This document shows positions 1 to 6,861 of a stretch of 17,369 nucleotides of DNA, piece by piece. Under the pieces are notes generated by a model that worked only from the letters and a program-made list of their open reading frames with translations, was not told where the DNA came from and ran no database searches. A program made the position numbers and the translations under genes. Source of the DNA: JANXLS01 sp038227045 (GTDB lineage Bacteria; Planctomycetota; SZUA-567; H5-PLA8); the NCBI GenBank assembly GCA_038227045.1, contig JBBRQD010000111.1:1-17369 (forward strand), in the 5' to 3' direction. The number at the start of each line of letters is the position of its first letter. Position 1 is the stretch's first letter.

Positions 1-96
1 CAGCAAGGCGTTTCAGCCTTCCATTTTATTCGAGATGCCGTCCAAGCCTACTTCACCGGTGAAAGTGCACCGCATTTGCTTCCTGCATCAATCTAA
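1..96 (+). CDS. C-terminal end of an unidentified gene (partial)
   Basis: The plus-strand frame starting at base 1 is open for 31 codons and stops with TAA at 94-96. The encoded tail reads QQGVSAFHFIRDAVQAYF and then a Pro/Leu-containing end (SAPHLLPASI). It looks like genuine protein: an amphipathic helix followed by a short tail. The end is loosely reminiscent of some transposase C-termini, but that is an impression and not a recognised motif. The rest of the gene lies outside the window. It converges on the mntR-like gene, with 65 bases between the two stop codons and no obvious terminator hairpin. Confidence 0.4.
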   Translation, partial: QQGVSAFHFIRDAVQAYFTGESAPHLLPASI

Positions 97-161
97 TCCG
101 TAGCGTTTCTTGCCGCGTTAGCATCGTGAACGGCTACTCGTGTTCTTTGTGCGAGACTGTT

Positions 162-644
162 TTAAGTCGTTCGCTTTTCGCGGATGAATTTTTGGAAGAT
201 TTCCAGGGTTTCTTCGCTGACGTGGTGCTCGATTCCTTCGGAATCGGTGGCGGCCGTTTCTGGCTTTACGCCTAACGCAATTAAAAATTCAAGCACGATC
301 GCGTGCCTTCGGCGCGCTTCTTCGGCGAGCTTTCGGCCTTGTTCGGTTAGAAAAATCGATCGGTATGGCCTTGTCGTGACGACGCCGTCGCGCTGCAGCC
401 GGGCGATTGTTTTGATCACGGTGACGTGCGTGACGCCCAGCCGCTTTGCGATATCCGTGGCGCGGGCTTCGCCGCAGGCGTCGATGAGATCGGCGATGGT
501 TTCGGCGTAGTCCTGCGAGCGCTCCTCGCCGTGCGCCGAGCGCGTTTTGCGATGGATGCGGGCCTGCGTCTCCGGTCGCAAAAGCGCCTGGGATGCCTTG
601 TTCGCCGCCGCACGCTGCCGCTTTGTCTGTTTTGCGGAATTCAT
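162..644 (-). CDS. mntR: MntR-type manganese-responsive transcriptional regulator (DtxR family)
   Basis: This 160-residue protein represses manganese uptake when Mn(II) is bound. A winged helix-turn-helix occupies about residues 42-103 (recognition stretch RLGVTHVTVIKTIARL), followed by a short dimerisation domain. The manganese ligands of Bacillus subtilis MntR (D8, E11, H77, E99, E102, H103) have equivalents here at D45, E48, H114, E136, E139 and H140 with identical spacing, so metal sensing should be intact. Relative to the Bacillus protein it has about 37 extra basic N-terminal residues, as in E. coli-type MntR. There is no SH3-like third domain. No clear Shine-Dalgarno precedes the ATG at 644, so a downstream start is possible. 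It is divergent from mntH, and the likely operator lies at 698-717 between them. Family and role are very likely; the direct target is inferred. Confidence 0.93.
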   Translation of the reverse strand: MNSAKQTKRQRAAANKASQALLRPETQARIHRKTRSAHGEERSQDYAETIADLIDACGEARATDIAKRLGVTHVTVIKTIARLQRDGVVTTRPYRSIFLTEQGRKLAEEARRRHAIVLEFLIALGVKPETAATDSEGIEHHVSEETLEIFQKFIREKRTT

Positions 645-688
645 GTACGGCGAATCTAAAGGAAATTTGAAATCCCGCCAGAATTTTC

Positions 689-717
689 TTGACAGCGAAT
701 GTACCCTAGGCTACATT
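689..717 (+). promoter_or_regulatory. mntH promoter with overlapping MntR-type operator palindrome
   Basis: A consensus -35 box TTGACA (689-694) is followed after 17 bases by the -10-like TACATT (712-717). The interval 698-717 reads AATGTACCCTAGGCTACATT, an inverted repeat in which nine of ten arm positions pair. One half-site (GCTACATT) resembles the GCTATGTT half of the E. coli mntH MntR box. The palindrome covers the spacer and the -10 element, so a bound repressor would block RNA polymerase. It also lies about 55-75 bases upstream of mntR, so autoregulation is possible. Binding is inferred from layout. Confidence 0.75.
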
Positions 718-782
718 TTGCAGCGCTGTATTCAGAAGTGTGACGCCACAACATCACGATGCGAAAAATAAAAGGCGGCGCA

Positions 783-2171
783 ATGCAGACGGACCAGGCT
801 GTTCCAGAACCGGAGATCGGCGATCCCGGGCATAAATCGCTCGAAGGGCTTCATGGCACCGTCGGCGTGCCGCAGCCCAGTGCCGGTTTCTGGCGGCAGT
901 TGCGGGCGTTCGCGGGGCCGGCGGTGCTGGTTTGCGTCGGTTACATGGATCCGGGAAATTGGGGCACCGATCTGGCCGGCGGCGCGCGCTTCAAGTATGG
1001 GCTTCTGTGGGTCGTGGCGCTGTCGAGCCTGATGGCGATTTTCTTGCAGATTTTGTCGTCGCGGCTGGGCGTGGTGCTGGGCAAGGATCTCGCGCAATGC
1101 TGCCGCGATTTTTACCCGAAATGGACGCGCTACCCCAATTGGATTCTGTGCGAGCTTGCGATTGCCGCGTGTGATCTGGCGGAAGTGCTGGGCAGCGCCG
1201 TCGCGATCAATCTGCTTTTTGGTGTGCCGTTGTTCTGGGCCGTCGTGATCACCGCGCTGGACGTGGTCCTGCTGCTCAGCCTGCAAAGTTTTGGGATGCG
1301 CTGGATCGAAGCGGTGGTCGGAACGCTCGTGGCCACCATAGGTATTTGCTACGGCGTTGAGATCTTCGGGCTGGCGCAGACGCAGCCAAGCTTCCTTGAA
1401 ATGGGGCATTCGTTGCTGCGCCCCGGCTTTCCGCACGAGGGCATGGTGGTCGTCGCGATCGGCATCGTGGGCGCGACGGTCATGCCGCACAATCTGTATT
1501 TGCATTCGGCGCTGGTTCAGTCGCGGAATTTTCAGCGCGACGACGCGTCGCTCAAGCAGGCGATTAAATTCAACGCCATCGATGCCACGCTGGCTTTGAC
1601 CGTCGCGTTTTTTGTCAACGCCGCCATCATGGTACTTGCAGCGATCGTATTCCATGGCAAAGACAGCGTGACAGTCGCCGGCGGCAGCATCGTTCAGTTC
1701 GATCAGGACAGCGATTGGATTCGCGTCGCGTACCTGACGCTCGCGCCGCTGCTCGGCACTGCATTGGCCAGCACGCTTTTTGCGGTCGCCTTGCTGGCCA
1801 GCGGGCAAAGCAGCACGATCACCGGAACGCTCGCGGGGCAGGTGGTGATGGAAGGCTTCATGCACTGGCGGATTCAGCCGTGGGTTCGCCGCCTGATGAC
1901 GCGGCTTCTGGCGATCATTCCCGCGGTGCTCGTGATCGGCTTTCGCAGCAACGGCAGCGTGACGGATCTTTTGAATCTGAGCCAGGTGTTTCTCGCGCTG
2001 CAACTGCCTTTCGCGATGATTCCGCTGATGCATTTCGTGAGCAGCCCCAAACGCATGGGCAAATGGAAACCGGGCGCGTTTCTGTTGACTGCGGGATGGG
2101 CCAGCGCCGCGCTCATCACAGTGCTGGATCTTTACGGATTGTGGACGCTCTGTTTCGACAGTACAAAGTAA
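783..2171 (+). CDS. mntH: Nramp-family divalent metal (manganese) transporter MntH
   Basis: This 462-residue inner-membrane protein imports Mn(II), and often Fe(II), with protons. It has the hydrophobic pattern of about 11 transmembrane helices. The two unwound metal-site motifs are present: DPGN at residues 56-59 in TM1 and MPHN at 234-237 in TM6, whose Met gives selectivity for soft transition metals. The ATG at 783 was chosen because AAAGGCGG lies just upstream; the in-frame ATG at 759 has no ribosome binding site. A soluble N-terminal tail of about 40 residues precedes TM1. It is the first gene of an apparent three-gene operon with a universal stress protein and an outer-membrane barrel. 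Regulation by the divergent MntR through the 698-717 palindrome is very plausible. Confidence 0.96.
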   Translation: MQTDQAVPEPEIGDPGHKSLEGLHGTVGVPQPSAGFWRQLRAFAGPAVLVCVGYMDPGNWGTDLAGGARFKYGLLWVVALSSLMAIFLQILSSRLGVVLGKDLAQCCRDFYPKWTRYPNWILCELAIAACDLAEVLGSAVAINLLFGVPLFWAVVITALDVVLLLSLQSFGMRWIEAVVGTLVATIGICYGVEIFGLAQTQPSFLEMGHSLLRPGFPHEGMVVVAIGIVGATVMPHNLYLHSALVQSRNFQRDDASLKQAIKFNAIDATLALTVAFFVNAAIMVLAAIVFHGKDSVTVAGGSIVQFDQDSDWIRVAYLTLAPLLGTALASTLFAVALLASGQSSTITGTLAGQVVMEGFMHWRIQPWVRRLMTRLLAIIPAVLVIGFRSNGSVTDLLNLSQVFLALQLPFAMIPLMHFVSSPKRMGKWKPGAFLLTAGWASAALITVLDLYGLWTLCFDSTK

Positions 2172-2218
2172 ACGCACGGTACGAGACCCGACTCGTTCGC
2201 ACTTTTTGGAGCCGACCC

Positions 2219-2662
2219 ATGTACCGAAAAATCCTCGTGGCGCTCGACGCCAGCAAAGCCGACAAAAGCCTGCTGCCGCATATTGCGAAACTCGCGAAAT
2301 TGCTGGGCTCGGAATTGCTGCTGCTTCATGTGGCCGATGGGTGGGCTGCGCGCAACTTCGATCGCTTGCAACTCGCCGAATCGGAAGAAATGAAGACCGA
2401 CCGCAAGTATCTGGAAAAGACCGCGGAAGCCCTGCGGGCGCAGGGCCTGCACGTCGAAACGAAACTCGCGCTGGGCGACCCTCCGACGGAGGTCTTGAAG
2501 ACGGCGCAGGCCGAACAATGCGACTTGATCGCGATGACGACGCATGGCCATCGCCTGGTCGGAGACATTTTCTTCGGCAGCACGATCGAGACGGTTCGTC
2601 ATGCTTCGAAGATTCCCCTACTGATTGTGCGGAGCGCGGAAAAACCAACACCCGTTGTCTAA
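2219..2662 (+). CDS. Universal stress protein (UspA family)
   Basis: This is a single-domain 147-residue cytoplasmic protein with the Usp fold. It starts MYRKILVALDAS, with the nucleotide-site Asp at residue 10. The phosphate-binding loop is THGHRLVGDIFFGST (about residues 108-122). The usual G-x2-G-x9-G-S/T motif is present except that the first Gly is Thr, so ATP binding is plausible but not assured. The ATG at 2219 is chosen because TGGAG lies seven bases upstream; the frame is open further upstream but only over the mntH end. It starts 47 bases after mntH and ends 12 bases before the barrel gene. The same transcription unit is therefore likely, suggesting a regulatory or stress role linked to metal uptake. 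No specific substrate can be assigned. Confidence 0.92.
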   Translation: MYRKILVALDASKADKSLLPHIAKLAKLLGSELLLLHVADGWAARNFDRLQLAESEEMKTDRKYLEKTAEALRAQGLHVETKLALGDPPTEVLKTAQAEQCDLIAMTTHGHRLVGDIFFGSTIETVRHASKIPLLIVRSAEKPTPVV

Positions 2663-2674
2663 CCGAGGTCTCGA

Positions 2675-3643
2675 ATGGAGTGGAACATTTCGACCAGGCT
2701 CAAAGATAAAAACACACTCGCGGCTCTTTTCGTGATCGTGTTTTCAATTTCGCTGGCGGCCGAAGATGCCAGGCCCGAAATCGTCATTGCGAAAGCGGCG
2801 CACGAAACGGCTCTTGAAGACAATAAGGACGACAAGGCTGACGAGCCAAAGCCGGACAAGAGCATCTACAATTTATTCCGACCTGCTCCGCGAGAGCTGA
2901 TGCGCGACATGGAGACAGATCGTCCGGACGAAACAGAGGCCGCCCGGACACTTGACGCCGGTCATTTTCAAATCGAAACAGAGCTTTTCTCCTTTTCCTA
3001 CGATGATCGAAATTCGGGAAGGCCGAAGTCGCGCGAGAAACAATACAATTTCGGACAGACGAATGTCAAGGTCGGCTTGTTCGACAATGCCGATTTTCAG
3101 GTGGTGATCGATAACTACTCCGTTCGCTTTACCAATGAAAAAAACGGGCGAACGACGACGCAGCGCGGGTTCGGCGACGTAACTTTGCGCAGCAAGATCA
3201 ATATCCTGGGCAACGAGAACGACAAGGCCGCGTTTGCTCTGCTGCCGTTTGTAAAAATTCCCACGAATCAGGACCGTCTTGGAAACAATGCGGTCGAAGG
3301 CGGGCTGATTGCGCCGTGGACCGTGGCGCTGCCCTGGGAATGGACCACGTCGGGCGAAGCGAAGATTGAAGTGAACCGCAACGACGGCGGAGGCGGACGT
3401 CACGTGGTTTACGGCGGAACGTACGAATTCAGCCACGCGATCGTACGTAAGGACCTCAACGGATACGTGGAATTCGCCGGAAGCGCCGCCACCGAAAAAG
3501 GCTCCACGTGGGAAGGGCGATTCAACACAGGAATGACGTGGGCCATCACAGGGGACATCCGCTTGGATTTAGGGGTCGGCATTGGTCTCACCCGCGCCGC
3601 GCAGGACGTCAAACCCTTCGTCGGAATGTCGTTGCGCATTTAA
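2675..3643 (+). CDS. Outer-membrane beta-barrel protein, transporter-like (Phenol_MetA_deg-like family)
   Basis: This is a 322-residue secreted protein. A signal peptide (hydrophobic core TLAALFVIVFSISLAA, cleavage near residue 29) is followed by an acidic, Lys-rich linker (about 45-62). The motif METDRPDETE (about 79-88) is typical of the barrel family annotated as transporter or MetA-pathway of phenol degradation. The rest alternates polar and hydrophobic residues as in beta-strands (for example FQIETELFSFSYD) and ends in a final strand, FVGMSLRI. GAGG lies six bases before the ATG at 2675. It follows the usp gene by 12 bases and so should share the MntR-controlled transcript. That suggests passage of manganese or a related metal across the outer membrane, but the substrate is inferred from context only. 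Confidence 0.8.
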   Translation: MEWNISTRLKDKNTLAALFVIVFSISLAAEDARPEIVIAKAAHETALEDNKDDKADEPKPDKSIYNLFRPAPRELMRDMETDRPDETEAARTLDAGHFQIETELFSFSYDDRNSGRPKSREKQYNFGQTNVKVGLFDNADFQVVIDNYSVRFTNEKNGRTTTQRGFGDVTLRSKINILGNENDKAAFALLPFVKIPTNQDRLGNNAVEGGLIAPWTVALPWEWTTSGEAKIEVNRNDGGGGRHVVYGGTYEFSHAIVRKDLNGYVEFAGSAATEKGSTWEGRFNTGMTWAITGDIRLDLGVGIGLTRAAQDVKPFVGMSLRI

Positions 3644-3770
3644 GCACGCTTTCCGAATCTTCGTTCGCCGGTGCCGGCTTAATGAATTCGCAATCTCTTG
3701 TACTCCCTCTTAGAGAACGGACGGGCACTCTTTTCACAAAGCGCCTTAACCACGGTTGCGAGTTTCAGGT

Positions 3771-3813
3771 TGAAGGATGAATGAAGGGCGAGCAGCAATT
3801 CATTCATCCTTCA
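3771..3813. repeat. 15-bp perfect inverted repeat between convergent genes, possible bidirectional terminator
   Basis: TGAAGGATGAATGAA (3771-3785) is the exact reverse complement of 3799-3813, leaving a 13-base loop. It sits between the barrel gene (stop at 3643) and the cytochrome gene (stop at 3835) and could end both transcripts. There is no following T-run on either strand, so classical intrinsic termination is uncertain. The rest of 3644-3834 holds nothing recognisable. Confidence 0.55.
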
Positions 3814-3834
3814 TCTGCGCTCATTCGTGCGTCG

Positions 3835-4224
3835 CTATTTTACACCAGGATTGACGCCGGCTTTAATGTCTTCGTCGTTGGTCTTGCCGTTGCCATTGCT
3901 GTCCTTTGAACCGATGGCTTTGATTGCGGCGCCGACGGCAGTCAAGTCATCGGCTGAATACTTGCCTTTGGTTTCCTTGCCCATCGCGGACTTGGCTTCG
4001 GGAGCGCTTTGCAGGTCTTTGCCATAAGCGTTGAGATTCTTCTTGCCGGCCTTGTCCTTGCCTTCGATGGCGTGACACGTTGTGCACTTGCCGAGTTTCG
4101 CGTCGAGGCCCGGATACGTTTCCTTAAATTTTTCGAGGAACGCCTTCTGGGCGAAGATGGGCTGCGCGATGAACAACACGGCGGTGATCGCGCACAGTGC
4201 TACGGCGGCTTGACTGCGTTTCAT
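3835..4224 (-). CDS. Small secreted c-type cytochrome with a C-terminal EF-hand-like loop
   Basis: This 129-residue precursor has a signal peptide (MKRSQAAVALCAITAVLFIA, cleavage near FA/Q at about residue 25). One haem-attachment motif, CTTCH, lies at 47-51. Met81 is a possible distal haem ligand. Near the C-terminus, DSNGNGKTNDED (108-119) matches a calcium-binding EF-hand or dockerin-like loop. The start at 4224 is chosen because GAGAGG lies about seven bases upstream; a longer frame reaches 4290 but lacks such a site and would bury the signal peptide. The protein should act in periplasmic electron transfer. No partner oxidase or reductase is in the window, so its pathway is unknown. It is divergent from the exported protein at 4498-5697. 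Confidence 0.85.
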   Translation of the reverse strand: MKRSQAAVALCAITAVLFIAQPIFAQKAFLEKFKETYPGLDAKLGKCTTCHAIEGKDKAGKKNLNAYGKDLQSAPEAKSAMGKETKGKYSADDLTAVGAAIKAIGSKDSNGNGKTNDEDIKAGVNPGVK

Positions 4225-4259
4225 GGATTTTCCTCTCCCGTTAGGATTGGCTGACCGAC

Positions 4260-4287
4260 CGCGGCGGTTCGACACGAAACCGCCGCG
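4260..4287. repeat. GC-rich hairpin upstream of the cytochrome gene
   Basis: CGCGGCGGTT (4260-4269) pairs perfectly with AACCGCCGCG (4278-4287) around an eight-base loop. It begins 36 bases upstream of the cytochrome start codon and so would lie in its mRNA leader or promoter. It could be an operator or a leader hairpin; there is no T-run to suggest a terminator. Confidence 0.5.
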
Positions 4288-4420
4288 CACAGCGTCACAC
4301 TTCTATCGGCTCAGGCGTAGTACCCTGACGAGGAAATTTTCTTCCCGGAATTCCGCGGCCAAACCCGTTGGGGGTACGAACCGCGCGGCGCATTTTTACG
4401 CAGCATTTAGTGCAAAAATG

Positions 4421-4449
4421 TTGTCCAGTGCACGTGTGCAGGTTAAGAT
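4421..4449 (+). promoter_or_regulatory. Candidate promoter for the 4498-5697 gene with a spacer palindrome
   Basis: TTGTCC (4421-4426) and TAAGAT (4444-4449) are separated by 17 bases; each matches the sigma-70 consensus at four of six positions. The spacer contains TGCACGTGTGCA (4429-4440), a short inverted repeat that could be an operator. This is a weak prediction from consensus matching only. The remainder of 4225-4497 shows no other clear signal apart from the hairpin at 4260-4287. Confidence 0.35.
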
Positions 4450-4497
4450 GTGTTACCGGATCCGCGCCTCAATCATTTTTCAGGAGTTGAACCGTTC

Positions 4498-5697
4498 ATG
4501 CGCTCGCACCTCAGTCATGTGTCCGCGGCACTCGTTTTTTTTGCGATGATGTTTACCAGCAGTGTGAGAGCGGACCCGCAGTCCGACGCACGCGCGTTGA
4601 AAGACGAATCGCTCAAGATTCTCAAGGCCACCGCCGATCGCGACGCCGCGCCGGAGGAGATGGCAAAATGCATTTTCAATCTTGAGAAGGCGGCCAATCT
4701 ACTCGAAGCGGCCCACGATTCCGATAGCAATTTGGCGCTGGAGATCAACAGCGAATTGTACTGGTCGCGCAAGCGTTCGACGCTGGCCATCGACGCGGCG
4801 CTGGACAAAATGCGCGGTGCTTCAGGCGTCGCCAAACCGGTCACGCCGGTGAAAACCACCGTCAAAGCCGATCCCAACGCGCCCGCCGAATTGCAACCGG
4901 GGCTCGACGAAGCGCGCAAGGCGTTTCAAGAAGCCGAAAAGTTCGCGCACGCTCACGGCGACGACGACTACGTGGTCAGCCTGCATTGGTTTCAGATGGC
5001 CAGTTTGCATTCCGGCACGGATTACGCCTTAAAGGCGCTGACGCTCGCGCGTGAAGCGCAGTTTCGATTCAAATCAAAAAATCCCAATGCAGTGAAGGAA
5101 GAGATCCCCGACTCGGCCGAAATGAAGCCCGTGCTCGAGGCCGAACCGCTGGCCAAAGCGGCGCATTTCGACAAAGCGATTCCGCTATATCAGGCGTCGC
5201 TGAAGATCAAGGAGTCCACGATCGCCCATCGCAAACTCGGGCAGGCATACTATGCGCGCGCTCAGCAGGTCAAAGAGGAAGTCATCAAGAAGTGCGAAAC
5301 GTCTTATGCGGCTTGGATCACGGCGCGGGACAATGCGACTCGAACCGTGACGTCGCTAGGTGGAGCGCAGCGAAAAATTCTCAACCGCAACGATCCGGCG
5401 TTTCAGACCGCGACACGCGAATTTAAGGCGGTCTACAAAGAAGGCGACGTGGCATTCGATCTCTTCGACAAAGCGCAGACGGAATTCAAGGCGGTGTTGC
5501 ACATGGCCTCCGGTGGAAAGGATTTGATCTCCGCGGGATTGATCGGCATCTGCATCAGCCAGCGCCCGGACATCATGAACAAATCGAACGCCAAGCAACA
5601 CCTCGCGATCTTCCTCAAGGACTACTCGCCCACCAACGACGACGACCGCACGATTTACGAGTATTGCAAAACGGAGTTGGAGCGCTTGTCGAAGTAG
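4498..5697 (+). CDS. Exported helical protein of unknown function (TPR-like)
   Basis: This 399-residue protein is not a family I recognise. A signal peptide (MRSHLSHVSAALVFFAMMF, likely cut after VRA near residue 25) directs export. The mature part is almost entirely predicted helix, rich in Ala, Lys, Glu and Asp. It contains TPR-like pairs, for example PLYQASLKIKESTIAHRKLG followed by a Tyr/Ala-rich helix. A short Pro/Thr/Val linker (about residues 110-130) divides the N-terminal helices from the rest. AGGAG lies 11 bases before the chosen ATG; an in-frame ATG at 4450 lacks a site and would mask the signal peptide. It is divergent from the cytochrome gene and ends at the hairpin 5711-5741. 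A periplasmic scaffold role is possible but unproven. Confidence 0.75.
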   Translation: MRSHLSHVSAALVFFAMMFTSSVRADPQSDARALKDESLKILKATADRDAAPEEMAKCIFNLEKAANLLEAAHDSDSNLALEINSELYWSRKRSTLAIDAALDKMRGASGVAKPVTPVKTTVKADPNAPAELQPGLDEARKAFQEAEKFAHAHGDDDYVVSLHWFQMASLHSGTDYALKALTLAREAQFRFKSKNPNAVKEEIPDSAEMKPVLEAEPLAKAAHFDKAIPLYQASLKIKESTIAHRKLGQAYYARAQQVKEEVIKKCETSYAAWITARDNATRTVTSLGGAQRKILNRNDPAFQTATREFKAVYKEGDVAFDLFDKAQTEFKAVLHMASGGKDLISAGLIGICISQRPDIMNKSNAKQHLAIFLKDYSPTNDDDRTIYEYCKTELERLSK

Positions 5698-5710
5698 CGC
5701 CCTTTTTTGT

Positions 5711-5741
5711 TTGTGGTGCGGCCGTCCCGGCTGCACCACAA
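5711..5741. terminator. Strong hairpin between convergent genes, likely bidirectional terminator
   Basis: TTGTGGTGC (5711-5719) pairs with GCACCACAA (5733-5741). The stem continues inward through a G-T pair and four GC pairs to a three-base loop (5725-5727), 14 pairs in all. It lies 13 bases after the stop of the exported-protein gene and 1 base beyond the dehydrogenase stop on the other strand. A T-rich stretch follows on the plus strand. It may also be a dispersed palindromic repeat reused as a terminator. Confidence 0.65.
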
Positions 5742-5742
5742 T

Positions 5743-6708
5743 TTAGATTTTGTTCAACGGGTATTTCGGGCGCTTTCCATTCAACACGAGCAAAATATCG
5801 TCGACGACTTCGGCGTAGGCAAGATTGGCTTCAGGCGTTTGGGCTGCGGAGTGCGGCGATAATATCGCGTTCTCGCAATGCAGCAGCGGATGATCCAGCG
5901 GCGGTTCTTCGGGGACGAACACGTCGAAACCCGCGCCGCCGAGTTTTCCCGCTTTCAACGCGTCCGCCACGGCGCTTCCGTCCACGATTGCGCCGCGCGC
6001 GCAGTTAATCAAGAACGTACTTGGACGCATCCAACTCAATTCTCGCGCGCCGATCAGGCCTTCAGTCGAGGCGTCAAGCGGCGTGTGGAGCGTGACTACG
6101 TCGCTCGTTTCGAACAGCTTTTTCAACGAGACCTTTGCCGCGTGCAGGCGTTTTTCTTTGGCGGGAAACTTGAGCAGATCCGTATAGATGATTTTCATGC
6201 CGAACGCGCGCGCTCCGATTTCAGCGACGCTGGTGCCAATTCGGCCGAGGCCCACGACGCCGAGCGTTTTGCCGCGCAGTTCGAGGGATTTGCGCCGCTC
6301 GCGGAACGCAAAGTCGCCCGTTCGAACGGCGCGATCCGCGGGCAGGGCATTTTTCGCGAGTCCCAGAATCATCGCCCAGGTGTGCTCGGTGACGGCGACG
6401 CGGCTGCCTTCGGGCGTGTTTACCACCCACACTCCCGCGCGCGTGGCAGCGTCGATGTCGATGTGTTCGACGCCGATGCCGTGCCTGCCGACGATTTTTA
6501 AATTCGGCGACGCGCGGAGAATTTTTTCGGTTACGCAGCCTTTGGTGCGGATGAGGATGGCGTCGACGCGTTCGGCGCCGGCGAGTGCCTCGAGTGTGTC
6601 TTCGTCGTACGCGTCCGGACGGACCACGCGCGCGGCGCGCTCCAATTTCGCGAGATAGCGCGGATGAATCTTGTCGACGAGCAGAACGGCGGGTTTTGAT
6701 TTTTTCAT
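5743..6708 (-). CDS. D-isomer-specific 2-hydroxyacid dehydrogenase (phosphoglycerate dehydrogenase-like)
   Basis: This 321-residue NAD(P)-dependent enzyme interconverts a D-2-hydroxyacid and its 2-oxoacid. The substrate-binding domain flanks a Rossmann domain. The dinucleotide motif is GLGRIG (153-158), with Asp177 at the end of the second strand favouring NAD. The catalytic residues are Arg238 in CARG, Glu268 in DVFVPEEP and His286 in SPHSAAQ, all intact. GRHGIGVEHID (74-84) matches the phosphoglycerate dehydrogenase-like subgroup. There is no C-terminal ACT domain, so serine-feedback control as in longer SerA forms is not expected. The exact substrate cannot be set; glycerate, glyoxylate or 3-phosphoglycerate are candidates. 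No Shine-Dalgarno precedes the ATG at 6708, and a repeat element begins only eight bases upstream, which may have replaced its native leader. Confidence 0.9.
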   Translation of the reverse strand: MKKSKPAVLLVDKIHPRYLAKLERAARVVRPDAYDEDTLEALAGAERVDAILIRTKGCVTEKILRASPNLKIVGRHGIGVEHIDIDAATRAGVWVVNTPEGSRVAVTEHTWAMILGLAKNALPADRAVRTGDFAFRERRKSLELRGKTLGVVGLGRIGTSVAEIGARAFGMKIIYTDLLKFPAKEKRLHAAKVSLKKLFETSDVVTLHTPLDASTEGLIGARELSWMRPSTFLINCARGAIVDGSAVADALKAGKLGGAGFDVFVPEEPPLDHPLLHCENAILSPHSAAQTPEANLAYAEVVDDILLVLNGKRPKYPLNKI

Positions 6709-6715
6709 TTTTTAT

Positions 6716-6858
6716 TTAAAGAGCCGCGACCGCAAGGGAGTGGCGCGTGGATTTCACAACTCGCTTTGGCATTTCAAAAATGCGAAAGACTAAATTGAAA
6801 TTCGGTAACTATTGGCGAGTTCCAGCTTGGCCGCTTACTTACGTGCGCGGCTCTTTGA
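6716..6858. repeat. Inverted-repeat intergenic element, AAGAGCCGCG family, copy 1
   Basis: The ends 6716-6745 and 6829-6858 are imperfect inverted repeats (about 22 of 30 positions match). Both contain AAAGAGCCGCG when read outward in. The right arm segment 6829-6855 is identical over 27 bases to 16531-16557. The interior carries a small GCATTT/AAATGC hairpin (6769-6783) and no open frame of note. The element fills the whole gap between the PsbP/DcrB-like gene and the dehydrogenase gene. Confidence 0.75.
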
Positions 6859-6861
6859 CAC

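Noticed and set aside
759..782. Upstream ATG as the mntH start
   Set aside because: No Shine-Dalgarno precedes it, whereas the ATG at 783 has AAAGGCGG upstream.
732..2651. Long open frame of about 639 codons on the minus strand across mntH and usp
   Set aside because: It is antisense to two clearly conserved genes, has a His/Arg/Gln-rich low-quality composition with no domain, and is explained by codon bias on the opposite strand.
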